A DNA stretch of 64,000 bases, taken from Epiperipatus broadwayi (taxonomy: Eukaryota; Onychophora; Udeonychophora; Euonychophora; Peripatidae). The notes beneath the pieces were generated by a model, which saw only the letters and a list, made by a program, of their open reading frames with translations, was not told where the DNA came from and ran no database searches. A program made the translations under genes and the position numbers. Location: the NCBI GenBank assembly GCA_028023455.1, contig JAQFVV010006215.1, positions 3,641,230 through 3,705,229 on the forward strand. Reading direction: 5' to 3'. Positions 45,506-57,765 of this stretch are shown in pieces; the first letter of the stretch is position 1, and every line of letters starts with the position of its first letter.

Positions 45506-46182
45506 GAATTCTTTCTCTTTCAGCACTTATAAAAATAAAGCTTGTTTAGAGCTATTGGTAAGCTCCATCTAGTGATTAGTTGGGGATAGATGATTATCCT
45601 TATTAATGCAATCCTAATTGAAAGTCTGTGCTGAAATCAGGATTCTACATTGTATCACTATGGTTGTTATAAAATTTGACTCAGAACATATATTTGCTAC
45701 TTGAGTCAGGGATAACTGAAACATTTGAACAATCTAGTATAAGGCAAAACATTGTAATTCAACTTCTTTTGCTGTTTTATTAATCAAAAATTATAGGTAT
45801 TTTTTTATTATTATTTATATAAATATAATCTAGATTATTTTTTTTTAGCTAACTATTTCTTGGCCAACACAATTAATCATCCAATATTAGATGGTAAATG
45901 GATATATAATTATCCTTAGCTAGAGTGTAAAGTAAAGATGGAAAAAACAAATTATCACATCTGACATTTGGCCACTTTGGTGAATAATACCACATCCTTC
46001 ACTGTTCCATCATGAGAAGCTGTTAGAGATTCTTTGCAGCAAGCTATTTAAAGATCTTTTGTATATATATAATTGATAGTAGGCATGACAATAACCAATA
46101 CCACTAGAATAATCTAGAATGGAAGAAAATAATATAGTGTAAAAATGCAAAGAGATTTTTGACTGGATAGGCATATAGGAGA

Positions 46183-48345
46183 TAGTTTATTTGTAATCAC
46201 ACAGCTTGCAGATATGAGTAGGAATACAGGTAGACAGTTATATGATCTTGAGTTTATTTGTAGTCATACAACTTGTAGATATGAGCAGGAATACAGGTGG
46301 CCAGTTATATATGGTCTTCATAGCTATAGAGAATGCATATGATAGAGTAAATAGAAATAGATTATGGGTAAGTTTAATAAATTTGGCTAAGTTTAATAAA
46401 TTTGGGAATAGATGGAGCTTTAGTGGATATTATTAAGACATTGTATGAAAATAATTATCTGTTAGGGAAGGACTAAGACAAGGATGCCCTACGTTGCCTG
46501 TTTTAATAATAGTAATGTGCTAGCATAAGAAATAGTGATCATTTGATGTTTAGTGGTTTAACAACAATCCTGCCTAATAGGATAGTGGTGGCTATGGTTG
46601 TTAAAGAGCTAGAGACACCAAAATGTATGGGTAATGAACTGGGTTCAGACCCATATGACTGTATAAGCTATTGAGCTTAGATTGAAAATATTGTGTTTTC
46701 AAATTTTGTTCTCATAGTTTTGTAGTTAAGTAGAGATAAAAGGTGGCTGCTGGAGGGTTGCATTAGATCCTAAGATCTAGGTGCAGTGCTCTCAGATCCA
46801 AACCTCCTCACTGATGAAGGCCACAAGCCAGAAACTAGTCTGGGTATATTGGATGAGTAAGCATTAAAATAGGGATTTTATGCACAAGCGTTTTGGCATC
46901 CATTGATTACTCTGGTTGGCACTGAATGGCTCTACTGTATGGAGAATTTCGCCTATTTTAATAACAGTAATGTGCTAGCATAAAATAGTGATCATGTGAT
47001 GTTCAATGGTTACCTATTTTGTTTTGGTTATATTTGAGAGAAATGGGAGAGAGCAATAGAAAGACTAGAAAGAGGGATAGAGATGGGAGTATATATATTA
47101 TCAGGTCTCTTATTTGCTGATATGCTCTTGTGTACAGAAAATAGGGAAGATATGGAAGTTATGCTGAAGATGTGTGCGAGGGTGGTAAAAGGATGGGGAT
47201 TAAATTTAGTGAAATAAAATTTAAAAGTAATGATGATAGATGTTAGGGAAAGAGAAAGGGTATTTATTGGGGGATATAAAGTTAAATGTGGTGAATAGAT
47301 ATAACTGTTTAGGAATCATCTTAAGTAAGCTGAGAAATTGCGTAGATGAATGGGAGAAAAAATTGATAAATGAAGCAAAGAAAAGAAAGGGACTGATAAA
47401 GAAATTAAGTGTTTTCATATAATAAATATGATGTAGTAACAGGGTTAACTTATGATAATGATGTGCTACATGTTAGGAAATGGGTGTTAGATTAGTGGAT
47501 GGCAAAAGAGGTAATTCAAGGAGAAATGGGATGGTCAAGTTTTTATATGAGAGATGCAAAAAGCAAAATGAAAATGTTCGGTAGATTGCAATTTATGGAT
47601 AATAAAAGAATAGTCAAAATAGTATTTAATTGGGTTGTGAGTAAAAGACAGGCAACAAGATGGGTGAGAAAGATAGTATGGTATGCAGAAGATTTGGATA
47701 AAGACTTTATACATTTATACAAAAGGTGGGATGATTGTCTTAAGAAAATTGTTGAGGGTTAGGCAAGGAATGGGATAGATGAATAGGTGCATTAATAAAA
47801 AATGAGTTGGAAAAATGGAGAACTAGTATGAAGAGTAAAAAGAGTTTAAATATATATAGAAATAAACTGAAAACTGGGTGCAAGTTAATTTATGATAGTA
47901 GCAAGGAAAGTAGTTTACTGTTTAAAGCTCAAATAGGATCGTTAGCAACAAGGGAATATACACATAAATGGAGAAATATGGGTGGTTTAGTCTGCAAGTT
48001 ACGTTAGGATGGCATAGAAAATATTAGGCATCTATTAATTGAATGTAAATGCTTACTAGGAGAAAGGGGTACAAATAATGTTGTGGGAAAATAAATATAA
48101 ACAAAGTGATTATACCAAAAGTGGATTCTTATTTTATGCTGGGTTTGGAAAAAGATGAGGTGGATTTAGATGTAAAGGCCATAGAGTGAACAAAGATAAT
48201 GTAGTGGAAATGGGATGGAGCATGATAGAAAAATATAGGAAAAACTTAGGGTGGGGAATGGAAAAGGAAGGGAAGGTAGCTAACAGGTTTTTCTGAGTAT
48301 AGTGGCTGAAAGATTCCTGACTCCAAGAAAGTAGAAGCCATCACA
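46183..48345 (+). pseudogene. non-LTR retrotransposon (LINE), interrupted by SINE sequence
   Basis: Plus strand: VFIAIENAYDRVNRNRLW (46310-46365, RT motif A), then REGLRQGCPT (about 46462-46490, motif B start). A SINE insertion (46491-47020) follows. The reading then resumes: LFW-YLREMGERAIERLERGIE and SGLLFADMLLCTEN (about 47097, motif C region with Met at the second Asp of FADD), and the long C terminus 47499-48060 with WMAKEVIQGEMG, KSKKSLNIYRNK and GIENIRHLLIEC. An upstream 73-bp segment is tandemly duplicated (46183-46310). The 3' end GAGAAGCCATCACATC at 48330-48345 matches the ATCAC tail of the 12-kb copy. Inactive. Confidence 0.8.
46491..47020 (+). mobile_element. SINE-like family: most complete copy, with tRNA-like head
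   Basis: A 70-bp 3' end of one copy (46491-46560) is followed by a full copy. Its head has a pol III-like A box TGGCTATGGTTG (46589-46600) and B box GGTTCAGACCC (46642-46652), 41 bp apart, as in a tRNA-Leu/Ser-derived SINE. The body carries GGTGGCTGCTGGAGGGTTGC, CTCACTGATGAAGGCC and CATCCATTGATTACTCTGG. The 3' end is TAGTGATCATGTGATGTTCA near 47005. It interrupts the LINE between RT motifs B and C. Confidence 0.75.
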
Positions 48346-50840
48346 TCGCCTGTCTTCTCAGAGACTTATATTAGTTTTATTGGTGAGGATTTTAACTGTA
48401 AACATCTCTACAACCGTACACAATTATTAATAGAAAATGAAAATTGCCTCTAGGATGTAGAGAATAGATTTTTTAGAAACATCAATTGGCGAGACGGACA
48501 ACAGCAAACAAGCACTAAGATTGGTTTAATTTCAAACAAAACAAATTTATTAACAGTTAAATTGGTGTATCCAACTCATATCTTTTATGTTGGTATATAT
48601 TGCATTTGTTAGCATCAGGTAACCCTTTGAATATTTATAGCAATCTTTTATTATTAATTGTCATCTCTGAAGACTCTCTGAATAGTAAACTATATCAGGA
48701 TGTGAGCATCTACTTTTCTATTATCTCAAAAGAATAAACAATAATAAAACAGATTAACTTTAAATATTTACAACCTGAAGGCCATTATAAAGTCAGCCCT
48801 TATAATATGCATTCGATCCTATGCCACATTATAAGTTACGCCATATAATAAATCTTTTACGACTTGGACTACAAATTAAAACCATCATGCAAATAAACTA
48901 TATATAAACGTAAAATCCAAATACAGGAAAATATGGTTAACCGAGAGTAAAAATCAAGATCATCTATTGAACTACACATAAACTTGAATACAAGCATGGG
49001 AAAATATGGTCCCAGGGAGAAATTTCTAAACCTGGAGTTCCAATTAAAATCATCCATGAGTAAACTATATATAAAATCAAACTGTGTGGGAATTACATAT
49101 AAATTGTGGGGAGACATATACCGATCAAAAGTTGGCTAGCTATTTTTGATAAAATAGCTACAGGATAACTATATAAAATGCACTTTCATATATTCTAATT
49201 CTTAATTTCAGACACATATGAAACTAACAAAAAATGGCAACTGACTAAAGTTCTGGGCACAATATAATCAACATACTAAATAAATGATATGTATACGTGT
49301 ATATCTACGCTACACACACATACCATATTTTCATTAATTTCTAAATATATTGTTTAAATAACTTAAACTGGAATAGCTTTAAAGATATGAATTTTGTTAA
49401 ACCAAATTTTAACTAGTTAAGAATAATCTTATATTCTTTTAAAATAAATGTTTATTATTAAAACAGCTTTTATTATTTAAAACTAGATAAGTATTCACAA
49501 AATTGACTTCGTTTAAATTTTTATTTGAATTAAACTCCCAATAACTTCATACTTATTACAGTTTAATAGCATACAGTACATTTTATTTAAATGTTCAAAG
49601 CATATCTTATATATATATATATATGCCAAATAATTTAAAATTAAAGTATTATGAAACATAAATAATGCTGAGTTAACAGTGGCAAAGAAATACGATAAAC
49701 TAAATATATAAAATGCATAAATTAAATAAAGATTAATTGATGTAGATAAATCTGAGATTACTGGCTTGTGGTAACTAGAGTCGCTTAAATTGTTATTGTT
49801 CATAGATTAAATAAACTTGTTACCTTAAGTCCAAAATATGGCTGAGAAGAGATATGTTTCATATGAAATTATAATTACTTTTACAAAAGTCCGATTTCAT
49901 ATAGACATGAAGAAAGAAGAGCTCTTTGGTGGTTCACTAGTGAAATTTTCGGTTGACGGTTATCCATTATTGATCACAGTTGGGGTTACATCTGTTGTAA
50001 CTGCAATATTATATATACGAAACCGGTTGGCAACAGCATTGAACTTAATTCAGCAATTGGAGTAAGACATTGATGGCTATGGGATCCCTGCCCGGGAAGT
50101 TCTTTAATAGCAACATGTTTTTGTTTCTTTAACTGTTTGCAGAGGTTCCTGGTAATCCATAGTGACAGCAAAAGACCAAAGACATTTATTTTCTCAGTTT
50201 GGTTATTTATACAGTTATCAAACTTACAAATCAATTTTTTTTTTTTTTTTATATAATTAAACAAGCCAGTAATTCTTTTAATTACCCACATTCACACAAT
50301 TCCTTAGATAAGTTAAAAACATGTTTATGGATAATAACTAACTATCTTAATCTCTTAAAAATAATTTTGAATATTTGCGCACCTGAAACAAAGCTTAATA
50401 AACAAATCGGTTCCATAGTACTGAGATAAACTATTTTATCAAAATTTTTTTAAAATTAATCTGATCCTTATATTTAATCAAACCGTGTATCCATAATATA
50501 ATTTTTTTAAACAAATTTACTCTGCTGTAACAAATTTTTTTCTTATTTTAAAACTACATTTAAAATTAACTTTATTTTATTTTAGACAAATACCTTTTTC
50601 AGTGTGTGTGTATTTATAATAAAAACCTAAATGTAATGAAAAAAATTTAAATGTAAATTCATGAAATCTGAATCCAACTCATGATTGCCAACTTCTATTT
50701 TTTTTAAAATTATAAATTGAGATAGGCAATCTATCTCAATATATACTTTATTAATATACGAATAGTGCATTTTCTACATGTGCTAATTGACTTCTACTAT
50801 CTTTTAATGAAGACACGATGAAATTCATTAAAGGGGAAAT
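48346..50840. other. SLC25A16 intron 1, no recognised gene
   Basis: AT-rich. An open stretch at 49838-50065 (plus, 75 aa, ATG start, one hydrophobic segment LLITVGVTSVVTAILY) is unlike its surroundings in composition but matches no family I recognise. It lacks splice or polyadenylation support, so I do not call it a gene. An (AT)n tract lies at 49609-49624. Confidence 0.4.
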
Positions 50841-50841
50841 T

Positions 50842-51016
50842 CATCACATGATCATCATTTCTTATACTTGCTCATAACTGTTATTAAAATAAACAAAACT
50901 CTGCATAAAAGTAGTGCCACCCAGTGCAAGCCAGAGCAAACAATGGATGCCAGAAGGCCCGAGCATAAAATCCCCATCTAGATGGTACTACTGTATGGAG
51001 AGTTTTGCCTGTTTTA
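50842..51016 (-). mobile_element. SINE-like copy, inverted structure
   Basis: The left end CATCACATGATCATCATTTC is the family 3' end in reverse. The sequence continues to CCCCATCTAGATGG and then turns into plus-strand GGTACTACTGTATGGAGAG...CCTGTTTTAA. Flanks TTAAAGGGGAAATT and TTAAAGAGGAAAAATT resemble a decayed target duplication. Confidence 0.75.
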
Positions 51017-51647
51017 AAGAGGAAAAATTATTACAATTTTCTTAACCTCAATTATAGACTTTTATTCATATTAAAGGGCAAATGTTTATATAGTTTTATT
51101 ATTAATATTCATATTTATTATTTTTTTATTCAACGTGTTCATTCATTCATTGTAAATCCAAAAAGATATTGGGAAAAAATATAAATAACCCCTAAGGTAC
51201 ATTTTTTTATGATTATTATCAATGAAGACATGTAGTAAGTGCAACACTTGTAAAGAAAAAGATTATGAATTAGGAAATTTGTCAAGATATGATGATCTGG
51301 ACTAATTGTAGAGGCTTCTTCAGCTAAAATGCATTTTAGGAATCATTTCCATTTTTTTCTGATTTGCTTGAAGTATGAGAACAATTAGTTTGAAAAATGT
51401 ATCAGGTCTTATCATGTGTGAAGTAGAATGAAATGTTGAATAAGAAAAAGTATTATTATGTGTATGTTAACAATGATAGAAAAAAAAGATGTATTAGGTC
51501 TATAATAAAAATTAAAGTCTCCATTTAACATTAAAGAGAATGTAATATTTTCTGACTTGATGATTGGTAATCATTAATATCTTTATTAAAAGACAGTAAT
51601 CTCAACAAATACATGCAGGAATTATCATATTTGTAAAGTAAATTGGT

Positions 51648-51716
51648 ATAATATCATCATCATTTTTAACTATTATCAATCCTCTGCAGGGTAAAGGTCC
51701 CTCCAAGTTCAATACG
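51648..51716 (-). mobile_element. short 3' fragment of RTE-type LINE
   Basis: ATCATCATCATTTTTAACTA, then TTATCAATCC and CTGCAGGGTAAAGGTCCCTC match the reverse complement of the RTE 3' terminus at 42156-42220. It is a severely 5'-truncated insertion. Confidence 0.7.
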
Positions 51717-51719
51717 TTA

Positions 51720-52850
51720 GGAAAATGTTGGAGCAATGTTAAAAGCATTTGTGAAGATCTCATGACTTGGATTAATTGAAGAGACATCATCAAAATGCAT
51801 CTGAACGACCAAATATTTATATTCTTAAATTATTACAATTTGGTTTATAAATATCATACTTTTTTTCTCATATCATTCACATACAGATAAATATTTTAAT
51901 GATTATTACTTATCATTTATTAGGCTAGAGATTATATAATTTCTATCTCAGATAAAAACATTAAACTCCAGTGTTATAATTATGCTAAAAATGTGAGAAC
52001 AATAAGTTATGATTAATCAAAAATTTATACTCTTTTTTTTTTTTTTTTTTTGAGATCAGACGTAGAATGTTCCACAAAAATATTGAAAAGCTCTAAAAAC
52101 AACAAAAAGAAATTAAAATTGAACGTTACATTGTGCTTTGTCAACTGGTTCTTGATAGTAATTATTGTATAACATAAATGAATCTGAAAAAGGTAAATGT
52201 GGTTCACCAGATTGGTTTATCTAATACAGGATAAGATTATTGAGATTTTTTTTTGATTGAGAAAAATTGTTAAGATAAAATAATAGTTATTTATGAAAAA
52301 TTATATAAAATAGACTTTTTCGAAATTCAATTTTTAGACTTCTTTTATACTATTACTGTGTAGTAGTTTTCCATGTAGATTAAGTGGCACAGTATCAGAT
52401 TTTGGAATGGAAGATCTTTGGATTGATTCTAGTATTTGCACTTCCAGCATTCAAACTTCTTATGAAGTGTCAAGTAATAAAGCCATTTGATTATTCATTT
52501 AATGAAATTAATTGAACCTGTTAATCCATCATAGAAATTTTGGTTTGTAATCTGTATTCTACTTAAGGTAGTAGGACAATAAAATGGATATTGAAATTAC
52601 AATGAAAATTCTTTTTAAATTACTTTTTTTAAAAATTTATTGCAATTCTCTTGTACTTTTTGAAATGATTGATCTACTCAGACTAACAACTCATTTTAAG
52701 ATTTTTATGTCCATCTTCCTGAGCCATATTATAAAGGATTAATTTCCTGTTTAGTTTATTAATTAATGTCTTGTTATTAGGAAATTTCCTTAATGTTGTT
52801 AAAGATTTGAAAATGCAGAAACTAAATATAATTGATTTTAAACCATGAAA
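51720..52850. other. AT-rich intronic stretch without recognised feature
   Basis: Includes a 22-base poly-T run (about 52029-52051), possibly the tail of a retroposed copy on the minus strand, but no body is recognised. Confidence 0.45.
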
Positions 52851-53304
52851 TATCACATGATCACTATTTCTTATGCTTACACAATATGTTTATCCAGAGG
52901 CTAAACTCTCCATACAGTAGCACCACCAGTACAAGCCAGAGTAATCCATGAAATGCAAGGAGGTTTGTGCATAAATCCCTATCTAATCCTATTCAACTGT
53001 ACACTCTAGTGAGCTTGAATTGAAAACATTGTGTTTTCATTATGGGCCCAAAGCTTTATGTTAGCTAATAAGGTAAATGCTGGAGGTTTGCATTAGTTCC
53101 TAAGATCTAGGCGCAGTGCTCTCAGTTGGGCTCTTCATTGATGAAAGCCACAAGCTGGAAATTACTCTGGGGATATTGGATGAGTAGGCAGTAGATAGGG
53201 ATTTTAAGCACAAACCTTGCATCCATTGATTACTCTGGCTTGCACTGGTGGTGCTACTGTATGGAGAGTTTGGCCTCTGGGTAAATATAATTGATCATTT
53301 GTTA
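52851..53304. mobile_element. SINE-like family: palindromic copy with both termini
   Basis: Left arm TATCACATGATCACTATTTC...CTCTCCATACAGTAGC... mirrors right arm ...GCTACTGTATGGAGAGTTTG...TTGATCATTT. The central part carries CATTAGTTCCTAAGATCTAGG and TTGATGAAAGCCACAAGC. This copy has the family 3' terminus at both ends, so it is either two copies or a true hairpin molecule. Confidence 0.75.
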
Positions 53305-54000
53305 CTGGTTTAGATTGTTATTGTTCTAAGATCGAAATTTAGAATATATATCCAATATATATTATGCATATATGGCAAAAATAATTTATTTTTTGTATAT
53401 TACATATAAATGTATGTAGATTATTGAAATAATAGGATGTCGAGTAAAATTGGTTCACTCATATAAGGATCAATTCATTCTATAATGGAAAATATAGAAA
53501 TTTTCTTACGTTACTTTTTAATTAAATTTTAATATTTATTATTTTATAATATATATATTAATACATTTATATATATATATATAAAATAGCAGATTAATAA
53601 TGTACTTTTTAAATTTACAATTATTACATTAATAGTAATTTAATTTTCATATATATAGAAAAAGAGAAAGCTTTAAGAATGATGTTATTCCTTTTACCAT
53701 AGAGTTATTATATACTTTGGCTAGAGGGCAGTTCAGTTATACAACTGTGACATTAAAAGTTAATCATGACATGTTACATATAAATATTTAGCACTGAATA
53801 GTTCTCCAAAGGAAAATAGTGGAAACATTACTAAATTTATCAAATATCAGGTGATGAAGGTTTTAAGTTTTCTATACTGATTTATCCTCTAGCTAACTAA
53901 AAACAATTAGATACTCATCTACTGACCAATTATTTTTTATTTAAAGTAATATTCTTTATTAAAATCAATGAAATTTACATAATTACTAAGGTTATATTAA
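53305..54000. other. AT-rich intronic stretch without recognised feature
   Basis: AT microsatellites near 53565-53585; nothing else seen. Confidence 0.45.
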
Positions 54001-54215
54001 GTTTCTCTAACAACATTTCTTCAACTACTGTCATAATACTTGGGGTATTTTCCTCAGTGATTTACATGTTGTCTTTCTTTACCTTACTAATACATTCTTA
54101 GACTGGAAATGATGTTCACCTACCATATTTCACATGTGGATAGAGCAGATCCTTCCCATACCGATTCCATAGTATTCTTTGGCCAATATTTTAAACATAG
54201 GTTAAAGTAATCACT

Positions 54216-55048
54216 TCAATCTCTCTCCAGCTTTCTCAGCCAGTTGAATTTTTTATTGTCAAATACCAAAGAACATCTAATTAGCCATATTGTTTTTAAT
54301 GCATGGATTATAACCATTGCATTATGCGGATTGAACCTAATCACATATTTTTTTAACAGATCCTTTAGGTCTATTATTGGCATATGAAAGACTTGTGATC
54401 TCATATCCCTGAATGCCTGGCATTCCTCAAGCAGGTGCGTAAATGTTTCTTTTCTCTTCTTACAAAACATACACACATCATCCAACCCCATCCCCAGCCT
54501 TTTATTAAGGTAGGAGGTAGTCGGCAGGATTCCATTTATCAGCTTAAAAATAAACTTCATGGATGATTGAGGCATATATATCGAGTGGAATTTTTTAAGA
54601 ACACTTTTCAGTGAACACCCCAACCACGCATTCTCATTTTGATAATCTCCTTTTGTTAAATCTTTATATTTTATTCCATCTAGACTTTGGACATTTAGAT
54701 CATCTTGTAAATCTTTGTATGTTATAAACATGTCAGCAAGAGCTCCCATTTCATTGTAAATTCTTATATCTCCCATTGGGGGACTAAAGGACTGATCCTT
54801 CATTACGTTCAAATATGCCTGGCAGTAATAAAATTAACATAAGCTTTTGAGTCGATTAAGTTAAGCCCACCTTTATCTATTGGTTGCTGGAGAACAGAGG
54901 TTGAGAGGAGGCTAGATTTCTTCCCCCATACGAACTTCTTTGCCATCTGTATAATCTTTAGGATCGTTTTGTTGTAAAGTTTCAACCAAGGTCCATAATA
55001 ATTAAGTACTCCTATTGCAATTGCATTGAAAATCAAGATTCTAGTCAC
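54216..55048 (-). pseudogene. L1/Tx1-like LINE: RT thumb and zinc-binding C terminus
   Basis: Minus strand: 55048-54809 reads LIFNAIAIGVLNYYGPWLKLYNK...FVWGKKSSLLSTSVLQQP, the post-RT segment. It continues after a stop at 54807 into 54812-54216, with FIFKLINGILPTTSYLNKRL, then the zinc finger DVCMFCKKRKETFTHLLEEC (Cys-x2-Cys-x8-His-x4-Cys) and TIWLIRCSLVFDNKKFNW near the end. This is the RVT zinc-binding domain of LINE ORF2 proteins. Only few stops: younger than the other LINE fossils in this intron. Confidence 0.82.
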
Positions 55049-55212
55049 TTCATAGAGTTTAAAATATGAAAAACTATTAATTCTTTTATTTTTTTTGTTA
55101 CGAGTTGATTTAACTGACGATTCAATTTAGTTTTGGATAAGTAAAGGGGGAGGCCAAGAAATGACTTAGGCTGAGCTAAAAACTCACTTGGTATTCTTTT
55201 CCCTGTTGCCAA

Positions 55213-55980
55213 TTACCAAGCTGCTGACTTAGCAAACTGTACTACTGATCCTGTAGCCTGTTGGAATTTTTTAGCCTTATTTATAACTATATCAATATTA
55301 TAGCTGTTTTCGAAAATTACTATTAAGTCATCTATAAAGGCCGTTACTTTTATTGAAACTCCCAAATGGGACAAGTAGATTCTGTTAATTATTTTTTCTA
55401 TTTCCATTACCATAGGGTCCACATAAATAGCAAATAGGAGTGCTGCCAACGGAGAACCCTGTGGGATACCTTTACTAGGGATAAAGAACTCCGACCTCCT
55501 CATAAAGTTTTATAAGAAATTTTATTATTAGTAATATAATTAATTATTGCATTTATTAAATATTAATCATCTTTTATCAGCCCATCTAGGGCATTAAATA
55601 GATAAGCCCAGTTAACCAAGTCAAATGCAGATTTAAAGTCAATTTTCAATGCAAAGTACTGAGTCAGATTCAAGGCGTTGACATACTTGATAGCTTCTTG
55701 TATTTTAAGAGCTGCATTTATCACTCTTACCTTTCACAGCATGATGCGCTGTTGAAATTTTATCACTGACACTTTTAAACAATTTTCTTTGTAGGATTCT
55801 AGCCAGTATTTTAGAATCTATATCCTTAATCGATATATTTCTTAGGTCTTCAAATTTAGGTATTAATGTGTTCCTTTCTTTTTTAACACTAAAGATTACT
55901 CTTTTATTTATGCTGGGCCATTCAAATCTTTGCGAGCACCTCTGATTAAAATATTTTAACATAGGCCCTATCATAAGATA
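55213..55980 (-). pseudogene. L1/Tx1-like LINE: reverse transcriptase core
   Basis: Minus strand: 55974-55705 has MIGPMLKYFNQRC, NKRVIFSVKKERNTLIPKF and ISIKDIDSKILARILQRKL (fingers and palm start, the YRPISLL-equivalent being LRNISIK). A frameshift follows; the motif A region is out of frame near 55640-55590 (KIDFKSAFDLVNWAYLF-like). Then 55503-55213 has FIPSKGIPQGSPLAALLFAI (motif B) and VTAFIDDLIVIFENS (motif C, F-x-DD). Confidence 0.85.
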
Positions 55981-56153
55981 AGTGATTTATTTATAAACTG
56001 ATGCTGGGATCGCATCATTAGACAATACTGTTAGCAGATTCAATCTATTAATTTCATCTGTAATTTCTTGACACGGAATATATTCCTTCCCTGTTTGCTT
56101 TGTCATTATCCTATATTGATGACCATCAATGTCCTGATTACCCATGGTGTGTT

Positions 56154-56470
56154 TCAGTCTTCATCAACCTCATCACTTGATATTAGAGAATCTTCTATTG
56201 TCTTCATAGATGCTATACCATTTGTTTGAGGTATATAAATTTTTGCATAATTAATGGTTGGTTTTAATATTTGTCCAAGCCTCGGAATTAATTGCCTTAG
56301 TCTTAATGTATATGTATCTTCATCCATTTTGTTATATATATTATTATATTCTTGTTGTAGTTTACCAAACAGGTCTTTATTTTCTCCCAATTCAGAAATG
56401 ACACTCATTGTTTTATTAATCTCTATAATTCTATTTTTCATTTGATTTTGGGACATCATATTATTCAAAC
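56154..56470 (-). pseudogene. L1/Tx1-like LINE: linker between endonuclease and RT
   Basis: A 104-residue open stretch on the minus strand (IIEINKTMSVISELGENKDL... to SLISSDEVDED), rich in charged residues and predicted helical, lies directly upstream of the RT of the same element (next block 56150-55990, GNQDIDGHQYRIMTKQ). This is where the endonuclease-RT linker of an L1-clade ORF2 is expected. The endonuclease itself is absent, so the copy is truncated at about 56470, 390 bp before SLC25A16 exon 2. Confidence 0.6.
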
Positions 56471-56704
56471 TATAACCAATATTTGATATATTTATAAATA
56501 AATATTAAACTAGTTAACTTACAATGTGTCTGCCATCCCTGATAAATACACATTCTACTTTACAAAATCTTTAAAAAAAAAAATTATAAAGTAAAATATA
56601 TTTGATGTTGGGAATTGCAGACATATAATAGCTAATTATGGTTTAATATTTTTATATAATTAATATTGGTATATCAAAGTTCATAAGCTTAATTCCACTT
56701 TTGT

Positions 56705-56765
56705 TTTTTATTAATTTATATATATATATATATATGCATACACATGTGTGTATGTGTACATGTAA
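56705..56765. repeat. (TA)n / (TG)n compound microsatellite
   Basis: TATATATATATATATATATG followed by CA/TG-rich steps, about 100 bp upstream of the SLC25A16 exon 2 acceptor. Confidence 0.8.
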
Positions 56766-56863
56766 GTATATATAAATTGCATTATATTTTCAAGTATTTA
56801 TTCAAAATATTTAGACAAACGTTTCTGTTTTTCTAATTCATTGTCATTTCTTGTTCTTACCAG

Positions 56864-56956
56864 GTATAGCTGGAATGTGTGCTAAGACCACTGTGGCTCC
56901 TTTAGACAGAATCAAAATTTTATTTCAAGCACATAACCATCATTATCAGAATCTCG
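56864..56956 (+). CDS. SLC25A16: SLC25A16 exon 2 (first carrier repeat, helix 1 and matrix loop)
   Basis: A 93-nt exon with a CAG acceptor (ends 56863) and a GTAAGA donor (starts 56957), phase 1 at both ends. It encodes the mitochondrial carrier signature Pro-x-Asp-x-Arg-x-Lys within PLDRIKILFQAHNHHYQNLG. The His-Asn-His-His-Tyr run after Gln-Ala is specific to SLC25A16 and separates it from SLC25A42 and the ADP/ATP carriers. Pro and the charged pair form the salt-bridge gate of repeat 1. Intron 1 upstream is 16.3 kb. No further carrier exon is recognisable between 56957 and 64000, so intron 2 is at least 7 kb and the carrier is incomplete in this window. Confidence 0.92.
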
Positions 56957-57765
56957 GTAAGAAGGTCATTAATCTTTCAAATATAATAGTTAATAGAAAA
57001 ATTTAAATTGAAAAAAAATTTTTTTTCTATTTATAATCAAGAAAAAAATACTTTTTAAAACAAAAACTATATAAAACAAGTAATTATTCTCTTTTAAAAT
57101 AAAATTTTATTAAAATAGAATGTAAATAAATTTTTTAAAAGATTTTTTTATACTTTTTTTTTAAAATTACACAATGGCTGCCATTGTAATTTTTTTTTTT
57201 TGTGTGTGTGTGTGTAATATAAAAAAAGAATCAAAGATCAGTTAGTTACTTTTTTATTTTGGCTGAAAGTCAATATTAGAATTTTCAAAATGTCTTCTAT
57301 CAGTTTGATTGCAATCAGATCTACTTTCTGATATAAATATATACTAAACAATGTAAACATTTTAAAAGCGTAAATCTAAACTAGTCAATAAATAATCAAA
57401 ATTACCCCAAATTCACAACTTAACCAGGCTAGCCAAGAAAATAAAATCTAAAAGCCTACCAATGGTTTCACCACTACAAGCAGACTTCTCAACTGTAAAG
57501 AATTACAAAATAACATATTTAAATTAAACATTATCCACAATTCCATTTACTTTTTATACACCCTTAATATTAAAATAACTTGTAAGTTGATTGCTTCCGA
57601 GTTATAAATTTTTAATAATAAAGATTCTTTAATTCTTCTTTTTATTTCATTTTTCTCAAAGAAGACAACCTTAGTTTCATCAAAATTAATAGTGTGGCCT
57701 GTATCTTTTTTATGGATATACAAAGCTGAACTAAGATATTTATTTGTAATCCTACTTTCTTCAGT

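Noticed and set aside
49838-50065. 75-aa open stretch with ATG and one hydrophobic segment
   Set aside because: No recognisable family, no splice, promoter or polyadenylation support, inside an intron of a gene on the same strand; length is not exceptional for the sequence. Kept only as a note.
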